Assembly (NCBI RefSeq): GCF_945859705.1
Contig: NC_079134.1
Coordinates: forward strand, 163,901,718-163,965,717
Origin: Episyrphus balteatus
Taxonomy: Eukaryota > Arthropoda > Insecta > Diptera > Syrphidae
DNA: 64,000 nucleotides
Direction: 5' to 3'
The notes under the pieces are model-generated. The model was not told where the DNA came from. It searched no databases and worked only from the letters and a program-made list of their open reading frames with translations. Shown here one piece after another: positions 1 to 9,726 of this stretch; position 1 is the first letter of the stretch; each line of letters opens with the position of its first letter. A program made the position numbers and the translations under genes.

Positions 1-1294
1 ACCATGTTTGTGTTTTTTTTACAAATTCGGGGTAAATGTAAACGGTGGTTTAAAATTTAGAATTTTCCTTTATCATATGGCTAACGACTTGAAAAACGTT
101 CAAGAAGGTATTTGACAAAAATTTTTTCAAATTCCAATAAAAGTTTTTGTTTTCTTCCTTTGATTCTTTATATAGGCACTCAATATGCATCCTGAGCAGC
201 TCTGAACGTCATATTTTTTTTTTTTTTTTACGTCAAAGACCGATTTTGCAACATCATCCACTGAAATTGATGTGTTGGCTACTTTAAAATGTGACTCCGT
301 GGCACTTTAGCAATAGTAATTGACTAAAAATACTTTATCTTTAATAAAACCAATAATTTCAGCAAGAATATAAGTTTACATTTACCCCCAGAATACGTTG
401 TTTACATTTTCCCATTATGAAAAATTTTCTATGGCAAATGTAAACACATGCAAATCGACATAAATGTCCTGTATTTTAAAGTTTGTTTGTTTCGCATAGA
501 ATCTACATCAAAATTCAAAACTAAAAAGTATTTGCAAGTTATACTTACTTAATTGAATCTGCAAAAATATTTAATATTTCTGAAAGACTAACGACTTGTT
601 TGGCACTTTAAAAAATTATCTTTCACGGAAAATACGCTCGTTGAATGAATTCTCTCTTGACAGAAATGAGTTTGACGTATAAGTTAAAAGATACATGCGT
701 CCGCGATTTGTACTAATGTATGCGTCAAAGAGATTTAACTGAAGCTTGTTTTGAGCCATGTTCTCATTTACCCCTGTTTACATTTACCCACATTGACCCT
801 AATACCTAGCCGATGGTATTTTTTCGTTAACATGTCCGTTGCTGACTTTGGAGGCTTCAAAACTTTTCGTTTCGCTTCAGTTGCGTACTAGGCCTAATTG
901 GCAATATTCTGGCTATTGTTCTTAAAGTAAAAATTGAAATTTTTTAAAATTTGAACTTAGGTACCTAATTTGCAAAATTATCTCATTTCGGTTCTAGTGA
1001 AAACAGGGTATTAAGTGCCAAAGGAAAACTCGAAAACCAATTAAATGTTAACTAACCCTTAACATTAATCATTTTTGAACACATCCTGTTTCAAAACCAA
1101 ATTATTCTCCATATGTCAACCAAACTACGAAAAGAGAAAACGTGAATTTGTTGTAAACAAAATAAAAAAAAGATAATCTTCAACGAAACAAAAAGAAAAG
1201 CTGAAAAACGTAAAAAAAATTACTTAAAAATAAATCCCCACTTTTCTACCGCTACAAAAAACGAAGACGAGCAAAATATAATTAAAAATTTAAA
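1..1294. other. AT-rich upstream intergenic region with inverted-repeat motif
   Basis: No coding region is recognisable. The motif GGGGTAAATGTAAAC near 30-44 recurs in the opposite orientation (GTTTACATTTACCC) near 372-388 and 766-792, so about 30-790 looks like a degenerate foldback or MITE cluster. Positions 864-894 carry a reverse copy of a dispersed motif described separately (8468, 14057, 33906). Around 975-1013 a fragment with TCTAGTGAAAACAGGGTATTA resembles one end of the MITE family found at 26142-26296 and 39882-40016. The last 150 bases before the BolA2 start are A-rich and probably hold the promoter and 5'UTR of the BolA2-Mvk unit; no TATA box is evident. Confidence 0.5.
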
Positions 1295-1555
1295 ATGACA
1301 ACTTACACACCACAATACTTGGAAGAGAAATTAACTGAAAAACTCGCTGCAACATACGTAAAAGCTATCGACGAATCAGACGGTTGTGGCGGAAAATTCA
1401 AGGTAATTGTTGTATCTGAACAATTTGCAGGCAAAGGTCTATTGCAACGACATCGTTTAGTTAATACAGCTTTAGCTGAAGAACTTAAAACTATACACGC
1501 ATTCTCACAAACCAATTACACACCCGAACAGTGGGAGAAAGTTCAAAAAGAATAA
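1295..1555 (+). CDS. BOLA2: BolA-like protein 2 (first cistron of a BolA2-mevalonate kinase unit)
   Basis: An intact 86-residue ORF of the usual BOLA2 size. The BolA fold core is clear: FKVIVVSEQFAGKGLLQRHR (about residues 36-55, with the LQRHRLVN helix), then HAFSQTNYTPEQW near the C-terminus. From the family: BOLA2 is a cytosolic/nuclear partner of monothiol glutaredoxins (Glrx3 type) in Fe-S cluster trafficking; the Cys of the DGCGGKF segment and the C-terminal His before AFSQTNYTP are likely cluster ligands. No intron is needed. The stop at 1553-1555 lies only 44 bp before the mevalonate kinase ATG, same strand. D. melanogaster carries the same pair (CG33672/CG33671) on a dicistronic transcript (recalled, not checked), which supports co-transcription here. 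Confidence 0.93.
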   Translation: MTTYTPQYLEEKLTEKLAATYVKAIDESDGCGGKFKVIVVSEQFAGKGLLQRHRLVNTALAEELKTIHAFSQTNYTPEQWEKVQKE

Positions 1556-1599
1556 CAAAACCAAAGAACTCTATAATAATCAAAGGAAGTCCTAAAAAA

Positions 1600-2751
1600 A
1601 TGTCATCATCAAATAAAATAAAAGTTAAAATCTCATCTCCTGGCAAGGTTATTCTCCATGGAGAACATTCAGTTGTTTATAAAAAGCCAGCTCTAGCTGG
1701 TGTTGTTGGAGTTCGCACTCATTTGGATCTTGTAGAGATGAATGACTCATCGGTGCTTGCGATTCATTTGGATAGTTTGCAATGTTCATTTGAAATTCAA
1801 ATTAGCGAAGTGAATAGATTTGTAGAGGCATTTATTCTAAATCAGGGCTCAGAGCTTGATAAAGATCTTTTGTTCAAAAAGACTCGAGAAGCAATCGATT
1901 GTAAGTTTGAAGACCAAAATATACCTCAGGTCAAGACCTTTCATGCTATTTACTATGTACTTTGTGGTTGCCTTCTTTCTGCTGAAAATAAATCTTTAAC
2001 ATCCGGCTGTGTGATTAAGATTTCATCCGAACTCAATATAGGAGCTGGTCTGGGCAGTTCTGCTTCGTTTGGAGTTTGTCTCGCTACCGCGTTTCTTATT
2101 CTAACCAAGCATATCTCCAGCGATGATTATGATTCAAAAGAATCTCTTGCTTTGATATCTTCGTGGGCCTTCGAGTCGGAAAAAGTGATGCATGGGAATC
2201 CATCTGGAGTTGACAATACCATTTGCACTTACGGTGGTATTGTTCGTTTTACCAAAGGAGAACCTTACTCACAAATCCACGTCCCTAAACCTCTTCATGT
2301 ACTCCTAGTCGACACTAAGGTCTCTAGGAGCACAGCAAAACTTGTGGAAAACGTTGCTACTCTGAGGAACAAATTCCCTAAATTAATTGATCTGATTTGG
2401 GATTCAATGGAAGAGATAGTGGAAACAGCAACACCGATACACCAAAACCTGGAAGATGAAGACAATTTCAATAAACTAAAAGAACTCTTTAGAATCAACA
2501 ACGATCTGTTGAAGGCTATTGGGGTCTCTCATGAGAGTCTAGAGCAAATCTTTAGTATTGCAACTAGAAACAAGTTCAGTTGCAAATTGACTGGAGCTGG
2601 TGGTGGAGGATATGCAATTATACTTCTTCCCGCTGATTATAAGAGCAAGGATGAATTTGCGACGCTTTGCAAAGAACTGCTTGCTTCCAATTTTGAAATA
2701 ACTGAAACCACCGTTGGTGGCAGTGGCCTGATTGTGAAAAATGAGATTTAA
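1600..2751 (+). CDS. Mvk: Mevalonate kinase (second cistron)
   Basis: A 383-residue GHMP kinase, intronless and complete. It phosphorylates mevalonate to 5-phosphomevalonate in the isoprenoid pathway, which in insects feeds juvenile hormone, prenylation, ubiquinone and dolichol. Motifs in order: SPGKVILHGEHSVVYKKPA near the start (catalytic-type Lys), the ATP loop SELNIGAGLGSSAS about two fifths in, HGNPSGVDNTICTYGG with the catalytic-type Asp, and KLTGAGGGG near the C-terminus. The chosen start is the ATG at 1600: the same frame stays open upstream to about 1531 but has no ATG there, only GTG, and overlaps BolA2. With 44 bp after the BolA2 stop and no obvious promoter between, it is probably translated from a dicistronic mRNA by reinitiation or internal entry. 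An AATAAA at 2766-2771 is a likely poly(A) signal. Confidence 0.94.
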   Translation: MSSSNKIKVKISSPGKVILHGEHSVVYKKPALAGVVGVRTHLDLVEMNDSSVLAIHLDSLQCSFEIQISEVNRFVEAFILNQGSELDKDLLFKKTREAIDCKFEDQNIPQVKTFHAIYYVLCGCLLSAENKSLTSGCVIKISSELNIGAGLGSSASFGVCLATAFLILTKHISSDDYDSKESLALISSWAFESEKVMHGNPSGVDNTICTYGGIVRFTKGEPYSQIHVPKPLHVLLVDTKVSRSTAKLVENVATLRNKFPKLIDLIWDSMEEIVETATPIHQNLEDEDNFNKLKELFRINNDLLKAIGVSHESLEQIFSIATRNKFSCKLTGAGGGGYAIILLPADYKSKDEFATLCKELLASNFEITETTVGGSGLIVKNEI

Positions 2752-2816
2752 AAATGACAAAAATTAATAAAACAATTTTTACTTCCTTTGTATTTGATTT
2801 ATTTATTTTGATTGAT
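2752..2816. terminator. Convergent 3' ends of Mvk and Spt4 with facing poly(A) signals
   Basis: The two stop codons face each other 65 bp apart. A + strand AATAAA lies at 2766-2771, 14 bp after the Mvk stop. On the minus strand overlapping AATAAATAAA (plus-strand TTTATTTATT at 2798-2807) lies just after the Spt4 stop. The mature 3'UTRs therefore probably overlap antisense. Read from sequence; cleavage sites not known. Confidence 0.55.
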
Positions 2817-5800
2817 TTAACGTTGGCTAGTATCACGTGGTCTGTATGGTATTCCCCGGTTTTTCATTTCTCTGACTGTTCCAGCTGGGAGACTGCCAGA
2901 GACGGAAATGGCGTAGATTCCTTTTGTGAAGCGTCCTAGAGAAGAGACGGATTGAGAATGATTTGTGACCTTCCATAATAGTACTGTGCATTTATGATGT
3001 TCATTATGGTCGACCCAGCAGTGTGCACCACCCCAAATTTTTCGCACTCGTGAAATTCACCTTTTGGCCGCTATTTGGGATTTAAGTTTTAATTTAATAT
3101 CTCGACTTCTATTCATCCTAGGTAAAAGTTATTTATACAAAAAATGTAGACAATCAAATTTGGAGTCTTTTATGTTAAGATTACTTTGATATTCCGAACA
3201 TTAAAAAAGCCAAAAAGGTAAAAAAAACAAAAAAAAAAGAAAATTTTTAAGTTTGGTGCATTTTTATCAAAATAATGAAAAAAACCTTCCGAGAAAAGAT
3301 TGTTCAGTATGTTTATACTGTAATTTTAATAATTGTCGGTAATAATCGACCAAAATTTTGTGTCCAAGAAAGGGTACAACAGCATCTAACTGATGAGCCC
3401 AACTGTTTTACCTGGGCGAAATATACATAAATACAAAAGTTATTAATACTTTTTTTGTTATAAAGTAGGTACCCCTTTTTTACTAAATGAAAAAACTTGG
3501 AAATAAAAAAATTGCAAGTCTCGAATTTTTTCTTGTATCACAAGGTTATATGTAGAATACTAACTAATCATTCAAAATTTAAGATTTGGTTGAAAAAAAA
3601 TTTAAGAAAAAAGTAAAGACAAAAAAAAACACGAAAAAAAGGCATTTTTTTAACAAAAAAGTATTATTAACTTTTGTATTTTTGTAATCGAAGGAAGTGG
3701 AGAAGATTAAAATCTTGTATTCCATTGGCTTTTTTGGTCGCAGTGGTTGTAGTAATGAAACTGTTGAAATATTATATTACCTACTTGTTCCTAAACTACT
3801 ATGTATTTTTAAATCCAAGCAACCTATCACTTTTGTTTATTAATATGAAAATATTTATTTTCACTCTTCGTTAAACATTGAAATACATTATAACGTTTTT
3901 CTAAAAACTGTTTGTTGTTATTGATATAATTCCAATAGGTTTTGGGCCCAGGAGACGAATAAGCAATTTTTGATTTTCGCATTTGTTGCGAGTTTTTTTC
4001 AATACATTTTTTTTTTTGAACGGCATTTGTTGCAGAATTTTTTTCGTTGAAAACGATTAAAAAAAAAAAATGGCGAATCAAGAATCTATCGAGAAACTGC
4101 GTGGGGGTGAGAATTTTCACACTTGGAAATTTGCTATGCAGAACATCCTGGAATACAGTGATTTAGAAAAAACGATTACAGACCCAGTAACTGAAGTTGA
4201 TGCTGCAAAGCTTCGAAAAGCAAAAGCGAAAATTGTTTTATCCATTGATCAATCACTTTATGTCCACATTCAGAATGAGACGAGCGCATCAGACATTTGG
4301 AAGAAGCTGGAGGGTCTTTATGAAGATAATGGTTTATCAAGAAAGATTGGTCTTCTAAGAAAATTAATCACAATACGTTTAGAAAGCTGCGAATCCATGA
4401 CCGATTATGTGAATCAAATCATTGGAACTGCCAATAAGTTGGCAAGCATTAAATTTTCGATTTCGGCAGAATGGTTAGGTGCTATTATGCTGGCTGGACT
4501 TAGTGATGAATTCAAACCTTTCATCATGGGAATTGAAAGCAGTGGTACATCTGTGACTGGAGAAGCGATCAAAGCTAAATTGTTGGACTGTGACTATGGC
4601 AAGATAAAGACCGAAAATGCGTTTTTTGGGGCAAAAAAGAAACCATTTAAAGGATCGACCTCAAAAGGAAACTTTAAATGCTACGAATGTGGAAAGAAAG
4701 GTCATTTATCCAAAAATTGCCCAAACAAAAAGAAGTCGCATGAAGTCAAGAAAACTGAAACCAAGAACGCATTTTGTGCTGTGCTTTCATGTCGAGAAGA
4801 AAAAGACATCCAACAGCTTCCTGGTATGGCACTTTTTCGGTGGAGATGAAATTCTTAACGAAGACGAAGACGTTGATGGTCAAGAATCATTCGCTGATGT
4901 AGATGAAGAAATGCTAACTGCTGAATCTGAAGAGGATGAAATTTTTGACAACTCAGAACCTCTAACAACACAGCTGAGAAGATCAAAAAGAGTTCCAGTT
5001 CCTCGAAACTTTGAAGATTTTGTTACGTACTCATCTTTTGCAAATGAAATGAATTCGGATCCAATAACAATAGAAGAAGCAATGGCCAGTGATGACAAAA
5101 AACTTTGGAAAGCCGCCATTAAAAATGAGCTACAGTCTTTGCAAGAGAACAATACCTGGACACTTGTAGACTTACCAAAAGGGAGAAAAGCGGTTAAGTC
5201 CAAGTGGGTGTTTAAAACCAAGCTAGACGGTGATGGTCATATTAAATGTCACAAGGCAAGATTAGTGGCAAAAGGCTTTTCTCAGCAAATGGGGATAGAT
5301 TATAATGAAACTTACTCTCCTGTCGTTCGTTATACATCTATTCGTTTTTTGATAGCATGGGCTGCTAAAAGCGGAATGAAGATTGATCAAATGGATGCTG
5401 TGACTGCTTTTTTGCAAGGCGATTTGTCTGAAGAGATTTACATGGAACAACCGAGAGGGTACAGTGATGGTACAGAACGGGTATGTAAATTACATAAATC
5501 TATTTATGGTCTCAAGCAAAGCAGTCGACAATGGAACATTAAATTGGATACAGCATTGAAGTCTTTTGGCCTTTTTCAATCTCAATTAGACCCTTGTGTT
5601 TATTTCAATCCAAATGGAAAAATTATAGTGGGTATTTATGTTGACGATCTTCTCATTTTCTGGCGTGATGAAAAACTTCTAGAAGCTTTGAAGAAATCCT
5701 TAAGTGAAACTTTCAAAATGAAGAATATAGGAACGGCTAGAAGTTGCATTGGCCTAAACATCACGTATGATGAAAACTCAAATGGCATTTGGCTAGATCA

Positions 5801-7998
5801 ATCAAGATACATATCAGAGATTTTGAAACGGTTTGGTATGTCTGACTGTAAGCCAGTTGGAACACCGAGTGATCCTAATCAAAAATTATCTATACAAATG
5901 TGTAACGAAGAAGACGAAACCGAAAAAGTGCCATACCAGGAAGCTGTTGGATGTCTTTTATATCTAGTGCAAGGTTCGAGACCAGACATTGCATTTGCAG
6001 TAAATGATGTAAGTCGATTTAATGCAAAACATGGAAAGGCACATTGGACTGCAGTGAAGCGTATCTTCAGGTACTTAAAAGGCACTATAAATTTAAAGTT
6101 ACATTTCAAAGGTACTGAAACTCTAAATGGTTTTTCGGATGCTGATTGGGCCTCAGACATTGACAAACGTCGCTCTTGTACAGGATTTGTATTTAATCTA
6201 TGTGGTGGTGCAATATCGTGGGGAAGTAAGAGACAACCAATCGTCGCTCTTTCTAGCACTGAAGCAGAGTATATGGCGTTGTCGGCAGCTGTTCAGGAGG
6301 CAACTTGGCTTAAGCAGTTTGGAGCTGAAATTGACGAATGCTTCAAAAACGAACACATTTTGATTGCATGTGATAACCAAAGTGCAATCAAACTTGCTGA
6401 AACAAACTGTTTTAGATCAAGATCCAAACACATCGAAGTTCGGCATCATCATATCCGTGATCGAATTAATGATGGAACTATTGCTGTACGTTACATATCA
6501 ACCGAAGAAATGGCTGCTGATAATCTAACGAAAGCAGTTCCTAGTAACAAACATCAACTATGCGTGAACAAGATGGGATTGAATATTAAAAATTGAAATT
6601 CTATCTTATTTAAATATTTTAATAAGTGGGTGTGTTGAAATATTATATTACCTACTTGTTCCTAAACTACTATGTATTTTTAAATCCAAGCAACCTATCA
6701 CTTTTGTTTATTAATATGAAAATATTTATTTTCACTCTTCGTTAAACATTGAAATACATTATAACGTTTTTCTAAAAACTGTTTGTTGTTATTGATATAA
6801 TTCCAATAGAAACAATTAAGTAAACATTGTTTTTTCCCGACGTTTCGACAGGGGTTGCTGTCTTCTTTATTGTTAATAAATTATTTGTTTTTATTTTGAT
6901 AAAATAAAGTTCCCCTGAAGAAGACAGCAACCCCTGTCGAAACGTCGGGAAAAACCAATGTTTACTTAATTGTTTCATTACTACAACCACTGCGACCAAA
7001 AAAGCCAAAGGAATACAAGATTTTAATCTTCTCCACTTCTTTCGATTATAAACTCTCTAAATTGGTCAATAAATCATCTTTTGTATTTTTGGCAATACAA
7101 AAAAATTGTATAGCAGAGTTGTAGAGAATTTTAAGGTGAATAATCTTTTCTCAGAAGGTTTTTTTCATAATAATTGTGATAAAAAGTGCTCAAAACTTAC
7201 AAATTTTCTTTTTTTTCGTTTTTTTTTTACTTTTTTGGCCTGTAACTTTTTTAATATTCAGAATATCGAAAAGTAATCTTAACAACAAAGACGCAAAATT
7301 TAATTATCTACGTTTTGTGCATTACTAATTATTACCTAGGATGAATAGAAGTCGAGATATTTAATAAAACCAAAAAATCCAGATGGCGGCCAAAAGGTGA
7401 ATTTCACAAGTGCGAAAAATCAGGGTTATGATATTCACCCAATTCTCTATCGAATGAGCAAATAAAATTTGGGGGATTAATATAGCTTTTTACGGCCTTA
7501 GTCCAAACAAAAATTTGGCGTTTCGTCCCGGTGGAGCTCACTTGGACTTATCGTGAAACACCTTGTCAATACGCAAATTTTGTTTATATTTTATTACAAA
7601 CTGCTGGGTCAAATTATAAATGCACTAGACTATAAGAAGTAAGAAGCTTACCTATTCTCTGCCATTTGGCAACCCAACTATCTTCAGGAGTCATTAGTGC
7701 GATAATTCCATCGAAATTGTTACTCGTATGATCGTATACGTTGTCTTTGTTGTTTTTCATTCGCAGGAATTCCTCACAATTATCACAGCCATCATATTCA
7801 AATTGATCAAAAGTCTAGGGGAAGATTTATGTATTAATTAGTTTATAAAAAGTGTTTAATGATGTCTTTCAGCAATTTTTTTATAGAGAGAAGCACCTAG
7901 AATTTTCTTTGGATCTTTCTTTGGCTTACCTTTATAAGAGAGCATACTAAACAAGCACGAAGTCCTCGGAGGTCTTTTGGAATTGCATCGAATGACAT
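2817..7998 (-). CDS. spt4: Spt4 transcription elongation factor (DSIF small subunit), three exons
   Basis: Joining 7930-7998, 7652-7814 and 2817-2935 on the minus strand gives 116 residues (human SPT4 has 117). Exon 1 begins MSFDAIPKDLRGLRACLVC; exon 2 adds a second CxxC (CDNC) completing a four-Cys zinc finger, then DGIIALMTPEDSWVAKWQRI; exon 3 supplies GIYAISVSGSLP and ends RDTSQR. With Spt5 it forms DSIF, which controls promoter-proximal pausing and processivity of RNA polymerase II. All splice sites are canonical: intron 1 (7815-7929) is 115 bp, while intron 2 (2936-7651) is 4716 bp and almost wholly transposon. The exon 2/3 junction codon reads Gly where I recall a small polar residue elsewhere, so that boundary is the least certain part. 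Confidence 0.93.
3762..3937 (+). repeat. 5' LTR of the copia element
   Basis: 176 bp, starting TGTTGAAATATT and ending TTCCAATA, the same as the 3' copy at every position I compared. The 3' terminal dinucleotide is TA rather than the usual CA. Confidence 0.9.
4070..4849 (+). CDS. gag: Copia-type Gag (nucleocapsid) ORF
   Basis: A 259-residue ORF beginning 133 bp after the 5' LTR. The N-terminal part follows the copia/UBN2 gag pattern: LRGGENFHTWKFAMQNILE, then SASDIWKKLEGLYEDNG and the LLRKLITIRLESCESMTDYV segment. A CCHC zinc knuckle CYECGKKGHLSKNC lies near residues 203-216. Past this point an intact copia would run into protease and integrase; here the frame leaves known homology at about 4800 and stops at 4849, because the internal deletion joins it out of frame to the RT segment. 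It could still yield a capsid protein. Confidence 0.88.
   Translation: MANQESIEKLRGGENFHTWKFAMQNILEYSDLEKTITDPVTEVDAAKLRKAKAKIVLSIDQSLYVHIQNETSASDIWKKLEGLYEDNGLSRKIGLLRKLITIRLESCESMTDYVNQIIGTANKLASIKFSISAEWLGAIMLAGLSDEFKPFIMGIESSGTSVTGEAIKAKLLDCDYGKIKTENAFFGAKKKPFKGSTSKGNFKCYECGKKGHLSKNCPNKKKSHEVKKTETKNAFCAVLSCREEKDIQQLPGMALFRWR
4830..6596 (+). pseudogene. pol: Copia-type pol remnant: reverse transcriptase and RNase H, no protease or integrase
   Basis: A long frame (+1 relative to gag, zero-phase) is open through 6596. It starts with an acidic linker and the RRSKRVPVPRNF basic segment typical of the integrase-RT junction, then copia RT: KSKWVFKTK, KARLVAKGFSQQ, ETYSPVVRYTSIR, MDAVTAFLQGDL, LHKSIYGLKQSSRQWN, and the catalytic box YVDDLLIF. 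RNase H follows with GFSDADWASD, SSTEAEYMAL, ACDNQSAIKL and SKHIEVRHHHIRD. No stops interrupt it, but it has no independent start codon at its natural beginning and is out of frame with gag, so it is unlikely to be translated efficiently. The start given is approximate; the frame itself is open back into gag (4617). Confidence 0.85.
6633..6808 (+). repeat. 3' LTR of the copia element
   Basis: 176 bp, the same as 3762-3937 wherever compared, and followed by the target duplication GAAAC at 6809-6813. Confidence 0.9.
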
Positions 7999-8251
7999 TT
8001 TTATTGTTTTATTCACTTTTAATTAAAAATTTAATAATAAAACTACACGAAATGAGGAAAGTTGTAGAATGATGGTGATGGTTCAGTTGACAAGTGACTT
8101 TTTGTTATTTTTGATAAGGTTTGAGAGGGACTGGTACTGGAACACAAATGAAATAAAATTGAACGCATTCAGCACCACATTCTTATTATGCGGTGCTTAC
8201 ATGTAACATCTTTTGGTTGGAGAGTTTATTGAATTTCGTTTATACCTTATT

Positions 8252-8407
8252 AAGGCTAGACCACACCGGAGGGAATATGCGGTAGCGGTGCGGGTAATTG
8301 TATGAAAAAAATTCCAAACTGACACACCAACGTTCAGATGAGGTATTTTTTTAATACAAATATCGTTACCACTACCCGTACCGCTACCTCCGGTGTGGCC
8401 AAGCCTT
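8252..8407. repeat. MITE-like inverted repeat (156 bp)
   Basis: Begins AAGGCTAGACCACACCGGAGG and ends with the complementary CCTCCGGTGTGGCCAAGCCTT; the next inner block (GGTAGCGGTGCGGGTAA against TTACC-CTACCCGTACCGCTACC) also pairs. The GC-rich arms stand out from the AT-rich surroundings. No coding capacity. Confidence 0.7.
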
Positions 8408-8467
8408 TACAAGACTGACAACTTGCCAGTAGGGGTTATCATGAAACGGTGTAAACTCTGGTGTAAA

Positions 8468-8545
8468 GCCTAGTACGCAGCTGAAGCGAAACGAAATTTT
8501 CCATACAAAATTTCGTTAACGAAATCTTGAACGAAATTAAATTTT
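8468..8545 (+). repeat. Dispersed repeat with CTAGTACGCAGCTGAAGCGA core
   Basis: Copy of a motif also present near 14057 (+), 33906 (+) and 864-894 (-). This copy continues into a palindrome (AAAATTTCGTTAACGAAATC) and repeats of ACGAAAT. Likely the conserved end of an old transposon family. Confidence 0.6.
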
Positions 8546-9090
8546 TGCTTTAAAAATAATTATTTTCTGATGTTTTTTCTTGAATTTTTTTATTTGTATT
8601 TTTAAGGTATAGGTATAACTACAACGGCTACTTTTTGCAAAAAGTCAAAAAAGTGAAAATTTTCAAACTCATTTTCTGACAGTTTTGGCGACCAAAAAAA
8701 AAAAAATAAAAATAATGATGCAGAAAGCTTATTTTTTGTTTAAAAAAAAACAATTTTTGTAGTTTTTTCCAAAAACAAATAGCGCTAGAAAGAAATAATT
8801 TTTTTTACTTTTGTAAATTTCCCACATTTTCACTTTTTAGGTCATTGTAGTTAAAGCCTTAACACAACTTTTTGAAAAAGTACAAAAGTAAAAATATATT
8901 TTTCTGGCTAGCGTAATTTTTTTGTGAAAAAGAGTTAACGAATTGTTTTTTAGACCAAAAAATAAGCTTCCTGCATCATTTGTTTCAATTTTCCAGCCCG
9001 AAAAACTGTACAAAAATGCATTTGAAAATTTTCACTTATGTAGTTTTTCACTTTTTGAGCCAATGTAGTTAAGCCTTAAGGCTTTATTAT

Positions 9091-9341
9091 TGGGTGCGTT
9101 CACGTGCCGATCCAAGGGTATCCGGATACTTTTGTGTTGTTGTAATCCCATATAAAACCTCAGCTGATCGTAAACATGACTGTGTTGACATGTTGACAAG
9201 CAAAAAAATGCAAAGGTATCCTAAAAATTTCTGGATTCTCGTGTATCTCATGGGAGATTTGAAGAAGATTCGTGTTCACAAACGTATCGGATACTTAGGT
9301 ATCTTGGATAGGGTATCTGTGCGTACGTGAACGCATCCATT
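9091..9341. repeat. MITE-like element (about 250 bp) with TGGGTGCGTTCACGT ends
   Basis: Terminal sequences TGGGTGCGTTCACGT and ACGTGAACGCATCCA are inverted repeats. Inner blocks with GTATCCGGATAC and CGGATACTTAGGTATC also pair. No transposase. Confidence 0.7.
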
Positions 9342-9726
9342 TTTAATTTGCTATAGTATCAGAAGGTATTTGTTCGCTGTTGACTTTAGAGACTTTAACA
9401 TTTTTAAATTGGAGACTATAAAAATTTCTTGTTTCATTTCAGCCGCATTCCGAACTTTACTTTGTGAACACATCTCCATTTTTCCAATTCCAAATCGTTT
9501 CAAATGTCAACGTTGTCTTCTTTTTCTTGCTTGGTTCCTTTCAAAAAGTCAAAAGCGCGAATGTTGTATTTTGTATTTCCTTCAAAAGACAAAAAATGTT
9601 TAAAATTTAATTTGTATATTTTATCCTAAAAAAACCTTACAAAAAAAAAAAACATTAAAACAAAATTTCAATTCTAATAAATTTTTTTTTTTTAATATAT
9701 TTCAATAATTTGTTTTACAAATAATC

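Larger units (their letters stand above)
3762..6808 (+). mobile_element. Ty1/copia-type LTR retrotransposon, recent, internally deleted
   Basis: Two LTRs of 176 bp (3762-3937 and 6633-6808) appear identical over their full length and begin TGTTGAAATATT. The host sequence GAAAC flanks both sides (before 3762 and at 6809-6813), a 5-bp target duplication. Directly after the 5' LTR comes GGTTTTGGGCCCAGG, like the copia primer-binding site that uses an internal half of initiator tRNA-Met. A purine-rich stretch (AATAAGTGGGTG) precedes the 3' LTR. Inside are gag and the RT-RNase H part of pol; protease and integrase are missing. It lies within the foldback element in Spt4 intron 2, antisense to Spt4. 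Identical LTRs imply a recent insertion, so the deleted copy was probably mobilised by proteins from an intact relative. Confidence 0.92.
2981..7632. mobile_element. Large foldback (long inverted repeat) element filling Spt4 intron 2
   Basis: Left flank (about 2985-3761) and right flank (about 6814-7632) of the copia insertion are diverged inverted repeats. The right arm, reverse-complemented, repeats the left-arm order: TGCATTTAT terminus, GACCCAGCAGT, TTTCGCAC-TGTGAAATTCACC, GGCCGC, ATCTCGACTTCTATTCATCC, GAAAAAAACCTTC-GAGAAAAGATT, then the inner block with TGGTCGCAGTGGTTGTAGTAATGAAAC. The centre (6830-6960) is a near-perfect hairpin carrying CGACGTTTCGACAGGGGTTG on both arms. The right arm has about 170 bp near the outer end that the left lacks. 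No transposase ORF is visible, so it is non-autonomous. Precise ends and target duplication are unresolved. Confidence 0.75.
7999..9726. other. Repeat-filled intergenic region between divergent Spt4 and Nup54
   Basis: No gene is seen apart from the Spt4 5' flank (to about 8110) and Nup54 5' flank (from about 9450). Between them are a small MITE (8252-8407), a copy of the CTAGTACGCAGC motif (8468), a degenerate inverted repeat (8590-9090: GATGCAGAAAGCTTATTTTTTG on one side, AAAAATAAGCTTCCTGCATC on the other) and a second MITE (9091-9341). A further degenerate copy of the CTAGTACGCAGC repeat seems to lie at 9364-9460. The open frame at 9094-9330 sits in a MITE and is not a gene. Confidence 0.6.

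Noticed and set aside
1531..1599. Extension of mevalonate kinase upstream to 1531
   Set aside because: The frame is open but starts with GTG inside BolA2 and the extra residues do not resemble the family; the ATG at 1600 precedes the conserved core directly.
2754..3047. Standalone ORFs around the Spt4 last exon
   Set aside because: Only 2817-2935 on the minus strand has Spt4 similarity; the remainder is intron, and the plus-strand ORF is its shadow.
9094..9330. 78-residue ORF
   Set aside because: Lies within a MITE with inverted ends at 9091 and 9341.
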